From an uncultured Lachnospiraceae bacterium (GTDB lineage: Bacteria > Bacillota > Clostridia > Lachnospirales > Lachnospiraceae), in assembly GCA_910578085.1 (NCBI GenBank), contig CAJTPM010000010.1, positions 62,001 through 126,000 of the forward strand: a DNA stretch of 64,000 nucleotides, written 5' to 3'. Below are positions 17,766 to 26,789 of the stretch, one piece after another. A program made the position numbers and the translations under genes. Positions within the stretch are counted from its first letter, which is position 1, and every line of letters begins with the position of its first letter. A model generated the notes under the pieces. That model was not told the DNA's origin. It worked only from the letters and a program-made list of their open reading frames with translations, and did no database searches.

Positions 17766-17810
17766 TAAAGTGATATATTTGTAACTTGACAGGACAAATA
17801 TATCACTTTA
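17766..17810. promoter_or_regulatory. Perfect 17-bp inverted repeat, probable operator
   Basis: The arms TAAAGTGATATATTTGT (17766-17782) and its exact reverse complement (17794-17810) flank an 11-base spacer. It lies 14 bases before the DUF3796-like start codon on the minus strand and after the stop of the XRE/membrane gene. It is AT-rich and has no T-run in a terminator position, so an operator for one of the two neighbouring XRE regulators is more likely. On the plus strand the spacer carries TTGACA, but no gene lies downstream of it. Confidence 0.65.
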
Positions 17811-17871
17811 AAGAATGGATGTCAACAGGAAAATGAGATGTATTTATCACATTTTGTTTTCCTGTGTGTAT

Positions 17872-18384
17872 TCATCCCTTTGCCTTCCGTGTGAAACAAA
17901 CCCCGGCGATTGCGCCGATCAGGGCAACCGGCGCGATTCTGACGAACAGCCACTCGAATACGTGAAACGCCACTCCGGTTACTGCGGTTTCGGGATGGCT
18001 GTAATCCCAATCCAGGTAAGGACTGTTTAATATGATCAGGATTGAGAAAACAGCCGCTATGATCGTACACAATGAAATGAAAAGCCAATGGATCACCCTT
18101 TGCCTTGTCGCTTTTCTGCGCGCAAGCTGCAGGTTTATGACTTCAAGTTTCTCGGAAATTGCTCTTAAATCATCAGCCTTCTCCTCGACAACAGTTTCTC
18201 CGAGCAGTGTGCTTACTGGTGTTTCAAATGCTTCTGACAGGGAAATCAGCATATCGGCATCCGGGACCGACAGACCTTGTTCCCATTTGGAGATCGTCTG
18301 CCTCACCACATTCAATTTGACTGCAAGTTCCTCCTGCGAAAGTCCTTTGGATTTTCTGATTGCTTTAATGTTTTCGTTTAACAT
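17872..18384 (-). CDS. XRE-family regulator fused to two membrane helices
   Basis: 170-aa protein. Residues 1-60 are a Cro/CI helix-turn-helix (IRKSKGLSQEELAVKLNVVRQTISKWEQG), followed by an acidic linker and a short coiled coil. Two membrane helices (about 105-125 and 145-165) separated by a short outer loop close the protein. Such membrane-tethered XRE proteins are common in Clostridia; the signal they sense is not known. AGGAGG precedes the ATG. An open frame extends upstream into repeat C, but those codons are not conserved protein. Confidence 0.88.
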   Translation of the reverse strand: MLNENIKAIRKSKGLSQEELAVKLNVVRQTISKWEQGLSVPDADMLISLSEAFETPVSTLLGETVVEEKADDLRAISEKLEVINLQLARRKATRQRVIHWLFISLCTIIAAVFSILIILNSPYLDWDYSHPETAVTGVAFHVFEWLFVRIAPVALIGAIAGVCFTRKAKG

Positions 18385-18454
18385 CACGAATAACCTCCTT
18401 TCGCTTTCATGATACAAAAGATAAGGCCGTTGCGGCAAGCAACGCGGAGTAACA

Positions 18455-18549
18455 TTGCAGCGGAAGTCGCCAAATATCCAAGCCAACCTTTGGTTGGCTT
18501 TGAGCACGGCTGCCTTGGCTAATGCCAGGCAAGCCTGGCATTTTGCCCG
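18455..18549 (-). repeat. Interspersed repeat C, copy 1
   Basis: About 95 bases match the reverse complement of the copy at 60782-60880 at most positions. Two hairpins can be drawn: CCAAGCCAAC with GTTGGCTTTG (18478-18502), and ATGCCAGG with CCTGGCAT (18522-18541). It lies between the GNAT gene and the XRE/membrane gene. No open frame or inverted terminal ends suggest an autonomous element. Confidence 0.8.
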
Positions 18550-18567
18550 CGGGAATAAGTTCTGAGT

Positions 18568-19140
18568 TCACGTTTTCTGCATATTCCCGACAGACCGAAA
18601 TGATATAGATGATAAGTCGAGTTTCATGTAAATGGATGTCTCCATGGGACTGTTGTTATAACTCGATATTTCATAAAATCCAAAGGCCTTATACAGACGA
18701 ACAGCACTCTTCAAAAACGGAAGCGTATCTAATAACATATGGGAATATCCGGTTTCTTTTGCATCTTTGAGAATTTGCCAAACCAGTTGGCTGCCTATAT
18801 TTTTTCCTCGGAAAGCAGGCCTGACATATAGTCTCTTCATTTCACAATTCCTCTCATCTATCTTTCTTAAACCAATACATCCAGCCAATTTTCCATCATA
18901 AAATGCAATATACAACCTGCCGCCGGGTAACCCATATTTTATGTCCAGATGTTCTAATTCTTCATCATAATTTTGAATAGCAAGATACTCCTGAAAGGAA
19001 GGATCTCCTGCAATCAGCATTTCCGTATATTCAGAAAACAGAATACCGATTTCTTTTGGAAAATCATATGCAGGTATAATTTTAAGTTCCATGAATACTG
19101 ATAAGTCATGATCTTCCTGCAACATTTTGATAAAATCCAT
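18568..19140 (-). CDS. GNAT-family N-acetyltransferase
   Basis: 190-aa acetyltransferase. The acetyl-CoA-binding motif A is clear: MKRLYVRPAFRGKNIGSQLVWQIL, where R/Q-x-x-G-x-G/A is present as RGKNIG. Motif B ends with LYKAFGFYEISSY. Acts on an amino group of an unknown small molecule or protein. GGAGG lies 8 bases before the ATG. It follows the second GNAT gene after 29 bases, so they are probably cotranscribed. Both genes are visibly more AT-rich than their neighbours. Confidence 0.9.
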   Translation of the reverse strand: MDFIKMLQEDHDLSVFMELKIIPAYDFPKEIGILFSEYTEMLIAGDPSFQEYLAIQNYDEELEHLDIKYGLPGGRLYIAFYDGKLAGCIGLRKIDERNCEMKRLYVRPAFRGKNIGSQLVWQILKDAKETGYSHMLLDTLPFLKSAVRLYKAFGFYEISSYNNSPMETSIYMKLDLSSISFRSVGNMQKT

Positions 19141-19169
19141 TTAACAGTACCTCCAATGCAAATCAATAC

Positions 19170-19751
19170 TCATCTGCGGCAATATCGCATAAAAATCTTC
19201 TCATTAAACCCTTTTTGCTTACCGTGTTTTTCCGGAATACGTTTAAATTCCTCAAATCCGATACTCGTATAGCATTGAATAGCGCTATCATTTACATCAG
19301 TGACATCAAGCACAAAATCCTGATAATTTGTAAGCAGCATACTTTCTCGAAGCATAGCTGTAGCAATCCCTTGTCTACGGTATTTTTTTCGTACTGCCAC
19401 AAATTCTATGTATCCGGTTGTAACAGGATATTCAAGCTGCTTTTCAAATTCCTCTTTCAAAACGAAAGTACCAATCGTTCCTTTAAAAAAACCAAAATAT
19501 TTTTTCAAAGATACTTTTTCTGCTCTTGCAGCCCTGCCGTTACAATCGGAAATTGCCAGCACTCCCGCAATATTACCCTTCACATCCGCCACATAAAATC
19601 TTTCCAGATCCAATCCCGCCGCGATAGCATCTGCCACTTTCTGAGTATCTTTGCATAATACTGAAAAGTCCTTTTCAAATCCTTCTGCAATACATAAAGC
19701 CACCTTATTACGGTCTGGCTCTTTTGCCTTCCTTATTTGCACCATTTTCAT
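19170..19751 (-). CDS. GNAT-family N-acetyltransferase
   Basis: 193-aa acetyltransferase. Motif A: IEFVAVRKKYRRQGIATAMLRESM, with the RRQGIA pyrophosphate loop; the C-terminal part has NDSAIQCYTSIGFEEFKR. The N-terminal IRKAKEPDRNKVALCIAEGF is also typical. Substrate unknown. AGGGGAT precedes the ATG; 19745 is an alternative start. It heads a two-gene minus-strand transcript. Confidence 0.9.
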   Translation of the reverse strand: MKMVQIRKAKEPDRNKVALCIAEGFEKDFSVLCKDTQKVADAIAAGLDLERFYVADVKGNIAGVLAISDCNGRAARAEKVSLKKYFGFFKGTIGTFVLKEEFEKQLEYPVTTGYIEFVAVRKKYRRQGIATAMLRESMLLTNYQDFVLDVTDVNDSAIQCYTSIGFEEFKRIPEKHGKQKGFNEKIFMRYCRR

Positions 19752-19898
19752 ATATCCCCTATAAATGTTTTAAATGATCCCTCAAATCTCAATTTATTTT
19801 ATCTGTCAAACCCGCAAACGCTGCGCTTTTGCCTGTATTACAGGGCACTTTGCCCATCCCCCTCTCTCCGTCGGGTACCCCCTGATTTATCCCCCCCG

Positions 19899-19927
19899 AT
19901 TATACCATAGCCAATTTGCAGCTTCAA
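19899..19927 (-). promoter_or_regulatory. Minus-strand promoter for the two GNAT genes
   Basis: Read on the minus strand, TTGAAG is followed after 17 bases by TATAAT. Transcription would start near 19890 and give a leader of about 140 bases that is rich in G runs. The rest of the 345-base gap (19752-20096) between the divergent genes holds no gene; I saw no clear promoter for the sigma factor gene. Confidence 0.6.
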
Positions 19928-20096
19928 TCTGTAGTTCAGGAAATTGCCGAATCCCCAGCCCAAATACTTTCCTCTTCTGAAAAGAAAAAGTAGTATTTTT
20001 CCCCCACATATGCAACAATAAAGACAAAACAGCACACATATAAGACGAAAACCTCTTCCATAAACAATCTGGAGGCGGATGCAAAAGAGGTGGGAC

Positions 20097-20621
20097 ATGA
20101 ATACAAAACTGCAGTTAGTGAGACGGGCAAAGAAAGGCGATGCCGAAGCCTTTGCCGATTTGTACAGAGAGATCTATCAGAATTTATACCGGTTTGCACT
20201 GTATATGCTGGGGAATCCTGCAGACGCGGAGGATGTGGTCAGCGATGCCGTGACGGATGCTTGGATGACCATCGGAAAGCTTCGAAGTGAGGAAGCTTTT
20301 GAGGGCTGGGTGTTCAGGATACTGTCCAATAAGTGTAAGCGGAAACGGAAGGAATATGTGAACAGGCCGGTTGAGTGGAAGGAAGAGATCGGAGACGCCT
20401 CCGGGGCGGATGATCTGATAGAAAACTATCATCTGCGCAGGATTTTCGGAGAACTGGAGGAAGACGACAGGATGATCATCGGCATGCATGTGTTCGGGGG
20501 CTATACCAGCAGGGAGATTTCCGAGATCACGGGGATCAATGCCAATACGGTGAGGTCAAGGGAGAGCCGCGCCCTGAAAAAGATGGCGGAGAAATTGGAA
20601 GGGCAGGAGGTGGCCATATGA
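20097..20621 (+). CDS. ECF-type RNA polymerase sigma factor
   Basis: 174-aa sigma factor with regions 2 and 4 only. Region 2: AFADLYREIYQNLYRFALYML then GNPADAEDVVSDAVTDAW. Region 4: DDRMIIGMHVFGGYTSREISEITGINANTVRSRESRALKKM split over the helix-turn-helix. It should direct polymerase to a small regulon, probably including its own operon. The ATG at 20097 has GAGGTGG 4 bases before it; an in-frame ATG at 20079 has none. It overlaps the next gene by 4 bases, whose product is membrane-anchored with a cytosolic N-terminus and may act as its anti-sigma factor. Confidence 0.92.
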   Translation: MNTKLQLVRRAKKGDAEAFADLYREIYQNLYRFALYMLGNPADAEDVVSDAVTDAWMTIGKLRSEEAFEGWVFRILSNKCKRKRKEYVNRPVEWKEEIGDASGADDLIENYHLRRIFGELEEDDRMIIGMHVFGGYTSREISEITGINANTVRSRESRALKKMAEKLEGQEVAI

Positions 20622-22810
20622 TAGAGAAAGAGAAGAGAAGCCGCGCTTTAAACAGGGAAGCGGACAATATGCAGGATATGTCCCTGCCGGAAGACTTCGA
20701 TGGTCAGGCTATATATGAGAGGATAAGACAGTCGGCGGAGCAGGTAGAGATACCGGAGAGCCTTTCGCCTGAAAATATACTGGAGAAGTGTAAAAAGCTG
20801 CCGCAACAGAAGGTGGCGGAGGAAAAAGAGGGAAAAAAGTTCCGGTTCAGGAATCCGAAACTGATCGGCGGGTTGTCTGCTGCGGCTGTTTTTCTTATCT
20901 GCTGTATTTCTCTGCGGGGGATGATGATGGGCGGTAAGAGCGCCATGGAGGAAAATGCGGCTGCCGGTGAGGGATTTGATGCGGCGGCGCCGATGGAAGA
21001 GTATGAACTGACGGAGGAGAGTGCGCCTGCAGAAGCGGACGGCGGGATGGCCGAAGCTGGAGCAGGGGAAGAAAAACTTCCGGAGAGAAAAAATGCCGGG
21101 GAACTCTATACGTTGGCGGGCAGTTATGAGGCGGTCTATGAAAGGCTGGAGGAAGAAAAATCAGCTAGAGAGAATAGCATGAACGGCTCGGGTATGCGGG
21201 ATGGCGCAATGATCACGGAGGATGCGGTGGCCGATCTGGCGGAGGAAAGCGCATTCACCACGGGTACTGCGGAGAGCATGAAACAGGAAAGTCTGATGGA
21301 GGCTTCCGGGGAGGCGGAGCGGTATTCCGAGACCAATGTACAGACCTTTGGGATCGATGAGAGCGATGTGGTGAAGACGGACGGAGAATATCTCTATCTG
21401 CTGCGGGGAAGTTCGGTGAGTATCATTTCCACAGGGGAGGAGATGAAACAGATCGGGGAAGTGAGACCGGAGACAGGCGACAGCGCGGCAAGCGTCTGCG
21501 CGATGTATGTAGACGGCGATAAAATGGTTCTGATGCTGCAGGAGTATACGGCAGGTTTGGCGGAAGAAGAGCGTGAGGATCCGTCGGACTATGATCTGCT
21601 GTATATTGAGGAAGGCAGAAGTGTATCTGTTCTCACCTACGATATCGGCGATAAGGAACATCCTGTATTAACAGGTAAGGTAACCCAGGACGGCAGTTAT
21701 GTAACTTCCAGAAAGGACGGGAATTTGGTATATCTGTTTACCGGCCAGTATCTTCTGGAAGATTACGGGAAGGATCCGTCTGATGCGATACCTGAGATAA
21801 ATGCGCGGAAAGTTGCGGAGGACTGCATTTACATGGGAGACAGAGGGGAGCGGGCGCTTCTCATCTCAAGCATCTCTCTGTATCGTCCGGAAGAGGTGCG
21901 GGATGCTGTTATGATACTGGATGAAGGCTCGGAAATTTATATGGGAGAAAATTCCCTGTATCTGTACCGGACAAATTATAGAGAGCGGGCGGAAATTACA
22001 GAGATCGCGAAATTTTCCCTGACAGGTGGTTTCTTAAATGGTGAGGGAGCGGCCACTCTGCGGGGAATGGTGAGGGATACCTTTGCTATCCATGAAAAGG
22101 ATCACAAACTCAGAGTACTGACAACAGATATGTCTGGGGCGGACTGGGAGAACTGCCTGTTTTTATTAAATGAAGATTTGAAAGTCACGGGGAAATTGGA
22201 GCATATCGCCGTGGGAGAGAGTATCTATGCGGCCAGGTATCTGGGGGATATGGCTTACTTTATCACTTACCGCAATATGGACCCGCTGTTTGCGGCAGAT
22301 TTGTCCGATGAGAGGAATCCGAAGCTGGTGGGCGAGCTGGAGATTACGGGATTTTCGGAGTACCTGCACTTCTGGGGCGAAGATAAACTGTTGGGATTGG
22401 GTTTTGAGACGGATCCGAAGACAGGGCAGCAGAAAGGACTTAAGTTAGTGATGTTCGATATGGCTGATCCTGCGGAATTGAAAGTGTTGGGCAGCAAGGT
22501 TTTACAGGACACCAGCTATAGTCCGGCGCTCTACGATTATAAAACGATACTGGCGGATCCGGGAGAAAATCTGATCGGTTTCCTCGTGGAATCCTACGAC
22601 AGAGGGGTGAAGCGGGATTATGAGCTGTATCAGTGGAACGGGGAGGGATTTGAGAGGATCCTCTCTGAGAACCTGGATGAGGACGGGTATGACAATGCGA
22701 ATTACAGGGGTATGTATATCGGAGAGAAGTTCTATATTGCCCATCCGGAGGTGGTGCGGTATTATGACAGGGAAAACTATGAACGGAAACAGGTGTTGAA
22801 GATGGAATAA
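20618..22810 (+). CDS. Membrane-anchored beta-propeller protein (possible anti-sigma partner)
   Basis: 730-aa protein. Residues 1-85 are cytosolic and charged; a single membrane helix follows (LIGGLSAAAVFLICCISL, about 89-106). An acidic, low-complexity linker (about 110-230) leads to an extracellular Beta_propel domain, recognised by TNVQTFGIDESDVVKTDGEY and the repeated blades with YVDGDKMV, DLSDERNPKLVGEL and DPAELKVLG. Length is normal for the family. It overlaps the ECF sigma gene, and the short N-terminal domain before the helix has the place of an anti-sigma domain, although it lacks a zinc HxxxCxxC motif. Sensing of an extracellular signal is inferred. Confidence 0.85.
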   Translation: MIEKEKRSRALNREADNMQDMSLPEDFDGQAIYERIRQSAEQVEIPESLSPENILEKCKKLPQQKVAEEKEGKKFRFRNPKLIGGLSAAAVFLICCISLRGMMMGGKSAMEENAAAGEGFDAAAPMEEYELTEESAPAEADGGMAEAGAGEEKLPERKNAGELYTLAGSYEAVYERLEEEKSARENSMNGSGMRDGAMITEDAVADLAEESAFTTGTAESMKQESLMEASGEAERYSETNVQTFGIDESDVVKTDGEYLYLLRGSSVSIISTGEEMKQIGEVRPETGDSAASVCAMYVDGDKMVLMLQEYTAGLAEEEREDPSDYDLLYIEEGRSVSVLTYDIGDKEHPVLTGKVTQDGSYVTSRKDGNLVYLFTGQYLLEDYGKDPSDAIPEINARKVAEDCIYMGDRGERALLISSISLYRPEEVRDAVMILDEGSEIYMGENSLYLYRTNYRERAEITEIAKFSLTGGFLNGEGAATLRGMVRDTFAIHEKDHKLRVLTTDMSGADWENCLFLLNEDLKVTGKLEHIAVGESIYAARYLGDMAYFITYRNMDPLFAADLSDERNPKLVGELEITGFSEYLHFWGEDKLLGLGFETDPKTGQQKGLKLVMFDMADPAELKVLGSKVLQDTSYSPALYDYKTILADPGENLIGFLVESYDRGVKRDYELYQWNGEGFERILSENLDEDGYDNANYRGMYIGEKFYIAHPEVVRYYDRENYERKQVLKME

Positions 22811-22813
22811 AAG

Positions 22814-22855
22814 AAAAGGGGCAAAGTCTACTGTGCTATACTTTGCTCCTTTTTA
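22814..22855. terminator. Bidirectional terminator
   Basis: GGGGCAAAGT pairs with ACTTTGCTCC, flanked by A-runs on the left and T-runs on the right, so it can act on both strands. It separates the beta-propeller gene from the minus-strand genes that end at 22863. Confidence 0.88.
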
Positions 22856-22862
22856 ACTCACT

Positions 22863-23048
22863 TTATCCTTTTACTCTGTCTAGTTCTGTCACATTGACAC
22901 CGGAAGCTGAGAGGATCGCTTTCAGGTCAATATATCTTTCGTACATTTCTTTGTATGCCGGTGATTCTTTATCCGATGTTAAAATCATATATTTTTGAAG
23001 CCGTGAAAATTCTTCGATATTTCTCTGAATCATTTCTTTTTCAGCCAT
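22863..23048 (-). CDS. Small hypothetical protein
   Basis: 61-aa charged, probably all-helical protein (MAEKEMIQRNIEEFSRLQKYMIL at the start, split here as two helices). No known domain is recognised, but it could adopt a helical hairpin like Spo0E-type or small regulatory proteins; no Spo0E SQELD motif is present. The ribosome site is weak. It ends right at the shared terminator and lies 91 bases downstream of aroC, so it may be cotranscribed with it. Confidence 0.55.
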   Translation of the reverse strand: MAEKEMIQRNIEEFSRLQKYMILTSDKESPAYKEMYERYIDLKAILSASGVNVTELDRVKG

Positions 23049-23139
23049 GTAAACGCCTGATTTCTTCCTATAGATCCTGTTGATGGATACGATTTCATTA
23101 TAAATATTTTTTCAGGAAGTGTAAAGGATATTTCGGTTA

Positions 23140-24240
23140 TCAGCGCCTGTAAAACCGTTCCAGATACTCCATCCTCGCGTTCATATTTAACATCATCAGA
23201 TCCAGTATGGTCAGTGCGGTCATGGCCTGTACCACGACAACAGCTCTCGGTACGATCACCGGATCATGCCGTCCTTTTATCTCAATCGTCACGTTTTCTC
23301 CGTCTCTGTTTACCGTATCCTGGGGCTGGAAGATGGAGGGAGTCGGCTTGACATGGACTTTGAAAAACAGATCGCTGCCGTCGGACATACCGCCAAGGGT
23401 GCCGCCGCTGTGGTTTGTTTTTTTGCGGACTGCGCCGTTTTCCATGAAAAACGCATCGTTGTTTTCACTGCCCCTGCTCTTTGCGGCGAGGGTGCCGTCG
23501 CCCATCTCGAAAGCCTTGACCGCACCGATGGAGAGCATGGCCTTCGCCAGAGAGGCGTCCAGTTTTTCAAAGACCGGTTCCCCGATGCCGGCGGGCAGGC
23601 CCGTAACCAGACAGGCGATGACGCCGCCGGAGGAATCCTTCGCCAGCTGACATTCCTTCAGATAGCTTTCCGCGCGGGCGGAAGCGCCGGCATCCGGCAT
23701 ACAGGTGGGCGTCGTCAGGATGGCCGCCTTATCGAACCTGTCGTAATCGATGGAGACAGGGCCGATGGCTTCTGTGTAGGCGCAGATATCGATGCCGATG
23801 GCAGACAGAATTTTTAACGCCACAGCGCCTGCTGCCACCCGTCCCGCGGTCTCTCTGCCGGAAGAGCGTCCGCCGCCCCGGTAGTCGCGGAAGCCGTATT
23901 TGGCGTCGAAAGGATAGTCCGCATGCCCCGGCCTGTAGCAGGAGGCGATCTGGGAATAGTCGGAAGACTTCTGGGAAGTGTTGCGGATCATCAGGGAGAG
24001 AGGAGTTCCCGTGGTCTTCCCTTCAAAGATGCCGCTTAAAATCTCCACCTGATCGCTTTCTTTCCGGGGGGTGGAGATGGAAGTCTGCCCCGGTTTTCTT
24101 CTGTCCAGATAGATCTGGATATCTTCTTCGGTGAGGGGAAGCCCCGCCGGACAGCCGTCGATGACGACGCCCAAGGCCTTGCCGTGGGATTCTCCCCAGG
24201 TGGTGATCTGAAAAACAGTGCCGTATGTGGAACCTGCCAT
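23140..24240 (-). CDS. aroC: Chorismate synthase
   Basis: 366-aa enzyme that converts 5-enolpyruvylshikimate-3-phosphate to chorismate with reduced FMN, the last step of the shikimate pathway. The signatures are all present: GESHGKALGVVIDGCPAG near the N-terminus, GHADYPFDAKYGFRDYRGGGRSSGRETA in two adjoining blocks, and the C-terminal RHDPVIVPRAVVV. Length is normal. AGGAGA precedes the ATG at 24240; the upstream extension of the frame encodes a non-conserved Cys/His stretch. No other aro genes lie nearby. Confidence 0.97.
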   Translation of the reverse strand: MAGSTYGTVFQITTWGESHGKALGVVIDGCPAGLPLTEEDIQIYLDRRKPGQTSISTPRKESDQVEILSGIFEGKTTGTPLSLMIRNTSQKSSDYSQIASCYRPGHADYPFDAKYGFRDYRGGGRSSGRETAGRVAAGAVALKILSAIGIDICAYTEAIGPVSIDYDRFDKAAILTTPTCMPDAGASARAESYLKECQLAKDSSGGVIACLVTGLPAGIGEPVFEKLDASLAKAMLSIGAVKAFEMGDGTLAAKSRGSENNDAFFMENGAVRKKTNHSGGTLGGMSDGSDLFFKVHVKPTPSIFQPQDTVNRDGENVTIEIKGRHDPVIVPRAVVVVQAMTALTILDLMMLNMNARMEYLERFYRR

Positions 24241-24500
24241 AATAATGTCTCCTTTTGCTGATAAATGTCTGTCAGCCCTTTGCTGAAAGCAAACTTGCAC
24301 CTCATGTCTTTCCAGACACAAATGTTCTGTGAAAAGTACGGTGCAGGTATTATGCACACACGCAAGCGCGGCTCAGGTACGTACTTTCAATGGGCTGAAT
24401 TTCAGTATAATAAAAAAAACAAAAAAAAACAATGCAGTATGAAAAAATGTATGATATAATGTAATGCACACAAAATATGTATACATATGGGATAAGTAAA

Positions 24501-25544
24501 ATGAACGAGTCCGGGAAAGAGAAAAAAATACTGGAAGCAAGGCGGAAAATGCGGAAATATCCCTATTTAAAGGAGATCATTACGATCCATCTAACCGCCT
24601 GGCTTCTTGTATACTATATTTGTGATTGGTTTGCTTCCAATACGAAGAAACTGATCTCTCTGGCTGTGCTTCTGGTGTTTTTCACCATAAGCTGCAGTTT
24701 TTGTGCGCCCATGTTTCAGACGGATCCCGGGACGGAGCAGCAGGTATTTACGGAGCACCTGGAGACGGAGGATATCACACTTGCCACAGAAGCAGAGACA
24801 GTGGAGGTGGAGGAGGATATCGTAAAAGAAGAGGCTGTTCAGACTGAGGTGGAGGAAGTTGTCAATCCCGAGGCGGAGGACAGCGAGGAGATCGACAACT
24901 ATTCTTCGGATGAGATTCTGGCGAATTTCACGCCGGAGGATCTGGCAGTGGCGGAAGAGGAGAACGGGGAGGTTTCGGTGGATGACTGGAGCCTGTTACT
25001 TGTGAATAACAGACATCCGATCCCGGAGGATTACGAGTTTACGTTGGGGACGATCAGAGGAAGCTTACAGTGTGATGAGCGGATCATACCGCCTTTTCTC
25101 AGTATGCTGCAGGCGGCGAAGGAGGACGGGATCACGCTGGAAGTCTGCTCCCCCTACAGAACCCTTGACAGACAGGAATATCTGTTTGACAGAAAGATCG
25201 TCCGTTATATGAAGCGGGGCATGTCCTATATGGACGCCTATAAACTGGCAGCCCGGGTGGTAAACGTACCGGGAACCAGCGAGCACCAGATCGGACTGGC
25301 GCTTGATATCTATACGGATTCCTATAAGTCGTTGGACGAGGGATTCGGCGAGACGGCTGCCGGTATCTGGCTGCGGGAGCATTGTGCGGAGTACGGATTT
25401 ATTCTGCGGTATCCAAAGGGCAAAGAGTACATAACAGGGATAGAGTACGAACCCTGGCATTTCCGGTATGTGGGAAAAACGGCGGCAACGGAGATCATGG
25501 AGCAGGGGCTGACGTTGGAGGAGTTTGTAGAGACGCTGGAGTGA
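24501..25544 (+). CDS. D-alanyl-D-alanine carboxypeptidase, VanY/M15B type
   Basis: About 347-aa membrane-anchored peptidase. A membrane helix lies near residues 50-70, followed by an acidic linker rich in Glu and Val. The M15 domain fills the C-terminal 190 residues: SPYRTLDRQEYLF, the zinc motif SEHQIGLALD, and EPWHFRYVG with the third His ligand. Such enzymes trim the terminal D-Ala from peptidoglycan stem peptides on the outside of the cell. The start at 24501 has a weak GGGA site; 24477 is possible. A TATAAT at 24455-24460 would place the transcript start just before 24477, which favours the later ATG. No van cluster is nearby. Confidence 0.9.
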   Translation: MNESGKEKKILEARRKMRKYPYLKEIITIHLTAWLLVYYICDWFASNTKKLISLAVLLVFFTISCSFCAPMFQTDPGTEQQVFTEHLETEDITLATEAETVEVEEDIVKEEAVQTEVEEVVNPEAEDSEEIDNYSSDEILANFTPEDLAVAEEENGEVSVDDWSLLLVNNRHPIPEDYEFTLGTIRGSLQCDERIIPPFLSMLQAAKEDGITLEVCSPYRTLDRQEYLFDRKIVRYMKRGMSYMDAYKLAARVVNVPGTSEHQIGLALDIYTDSYKSLDEGFGETAAGIWLREHCAEYGFILRYPKGKEYITGIEYEPWHFRYVGKTAATEIMEQGLTLEEFVETLE

Positions 25545-25608
25545 GAACTTTTGAAAGTAGCTTTCGGAAGTCAAAACAGGTACAGAGAAAGACAGATATG
25601 GAGGCATA

Positions 25609-26739
25609 ATGTATAGAATTTTAAAGACAGAAGGCAGGGCGAAGCGAGCCGAGCTCACGACGGTGCACGGTACCGTGCAGACGCCTGTCTTTATGAATGT
25701 GGGAACAGTGGCGGCCATCAAGGGAGCGGTCGCCACTTCAGATTTGGAGGAGATCGGAACACAGATCGAGTTGTCCAACACCTATCATCTGCATGTGAGA
25801 CCCGGGGACGAACTCATAAAATCGGTGGGAGGACTCCATAAGTTTATGTCCTGGGAGAGACCGATCCTCACGGATTCCGGCGGATTTCAGGTGTTTTCGC
25901 TGGCGAAGCTTCGGAAGATCACGGAGGAAGGAGTGGCGTTCCACTCCCATATTGACGGCAGGAAGATTTTCATGGGACCGGAGGAGAGTATGCAGATCCA
26001 GTCCAATCTGGGTTCCACCATTGCCATGGCTTTTGACGAGTGTCCTTCCAGCAGGGCGGACAGGCAGTATGTGCAAAGTTCCGTGGACAGGACCACAAGG
26101 TGGCTTGTGCGGTGTCAGGAAAAGATGCGGGAACTGAACGGGGCGGAGGGTACGATCAATCCGTCTCAGCTTCTGTTCGGCATCAATCAGGGGGCAGTTT
26201 TTGATGACATCCGTATCGAACATGCAAAACGGATCTCGGAACTTGAGCTGGACGGCTATGCGGTAGGTGGTTTGGCGGTGGGAGAAACCCATGAGGAGAT
26301 GTACCATATTCTGGAAGAGACTGTGCCGTATCTGCCTCAGGATAAGCCGACTTATCTGATGGGAGTGGGAACGCCGGCGAATATTCTGGAGGCGGTGGAG
26401 CGGGGCGTAGACTTTTTTGACTGTGTCTATCCGTCCAGAAACGGCAGGCACGGCCATCTGTATACCAATCTCGGAAAGATCAATCTGTTTAATCAGAAGT
26501 ATGAAAAAGATATGCGCCCCATTGAGGAGGGATGCAACTGTCCCGCCTGCAGGCGCTATTCCAGGGCTTATATCCGACATCTGTTAAAGGCGAAGGAGAT
26601 GCTGGGGATGCGGTTATGTGTGCTGCACAATCTTTATTTCTACAACACGATGATGACAGAAATCAGAGACGCTCTGGACCAGGGCAGATTTGCGGCCTAC
26701 AAAAATGAGAAACTGGAGCGGATGGGACAAAAGCAGTAA
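25609..26739 (+). CDS. tgt: Queuine/preQ1 tRNA-guanine transglycosylase
   Basis: 376-aa enzyme that exchanges guanine 34 of tRNAs with GUN anticodons for the queuosine precursor preQ1. The nucleophile region DSGGFQVFSLAKLRKI and the second Asp region VDFFDCVYPSRNGRHG are intact, as is the zinc site CNCPACRRYSRAYIRHLL followed later by LHNLYFY. GGAGG precedes the ATG. It lies upstream of yajC, a common pair in bacteria (tgt-yajC), but here a separate promoter lies between them. Confidence 0.97.
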   Translation: MYRILKTEGRAKRAELTTVHGTVQTPVFMNVGTVAAIKGAVATSDLEEIGTQIELSNTYHLHVRPGDELIKSVGGLHKFMSWERPILTDSGGFQVFSLAKLRKITEEGVAFHSHIDGRKIFMGPEESMQIQSNLGSTIAMAFDECPSSRADRQYVQSSVDRTTRWLVRCQEKMRELNGAEGTINPSQLLFGINQGAVFDDIRIEHAKRISELELDGYAVGGLAVGETHEEMYHILEETVPYLPQDKPTYLMGVGTPANILEAVERGVDFFDCVYPSRNGRHGHLYTNLGKINLFNQKYEKDMRPIEEGCNCPACRRYSRAYIRHLLKAKEMLGMRLCVLHNLYFYNTMMTEIRDALDQGRFAAYKNEKLERMGQKQ

Positions 26740-26789
26740 CTGCAGTTAAGCTATGCGTTGGCCTGACGGACAAAGTTTAAAATTAGGGC

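Noticed and set aside
17815..18030. A 71-codon plus-strand frame behind a TTGACA
   Set aside because: It has no ribosome site and runs against the XRE gene; the codons look like a shadow.
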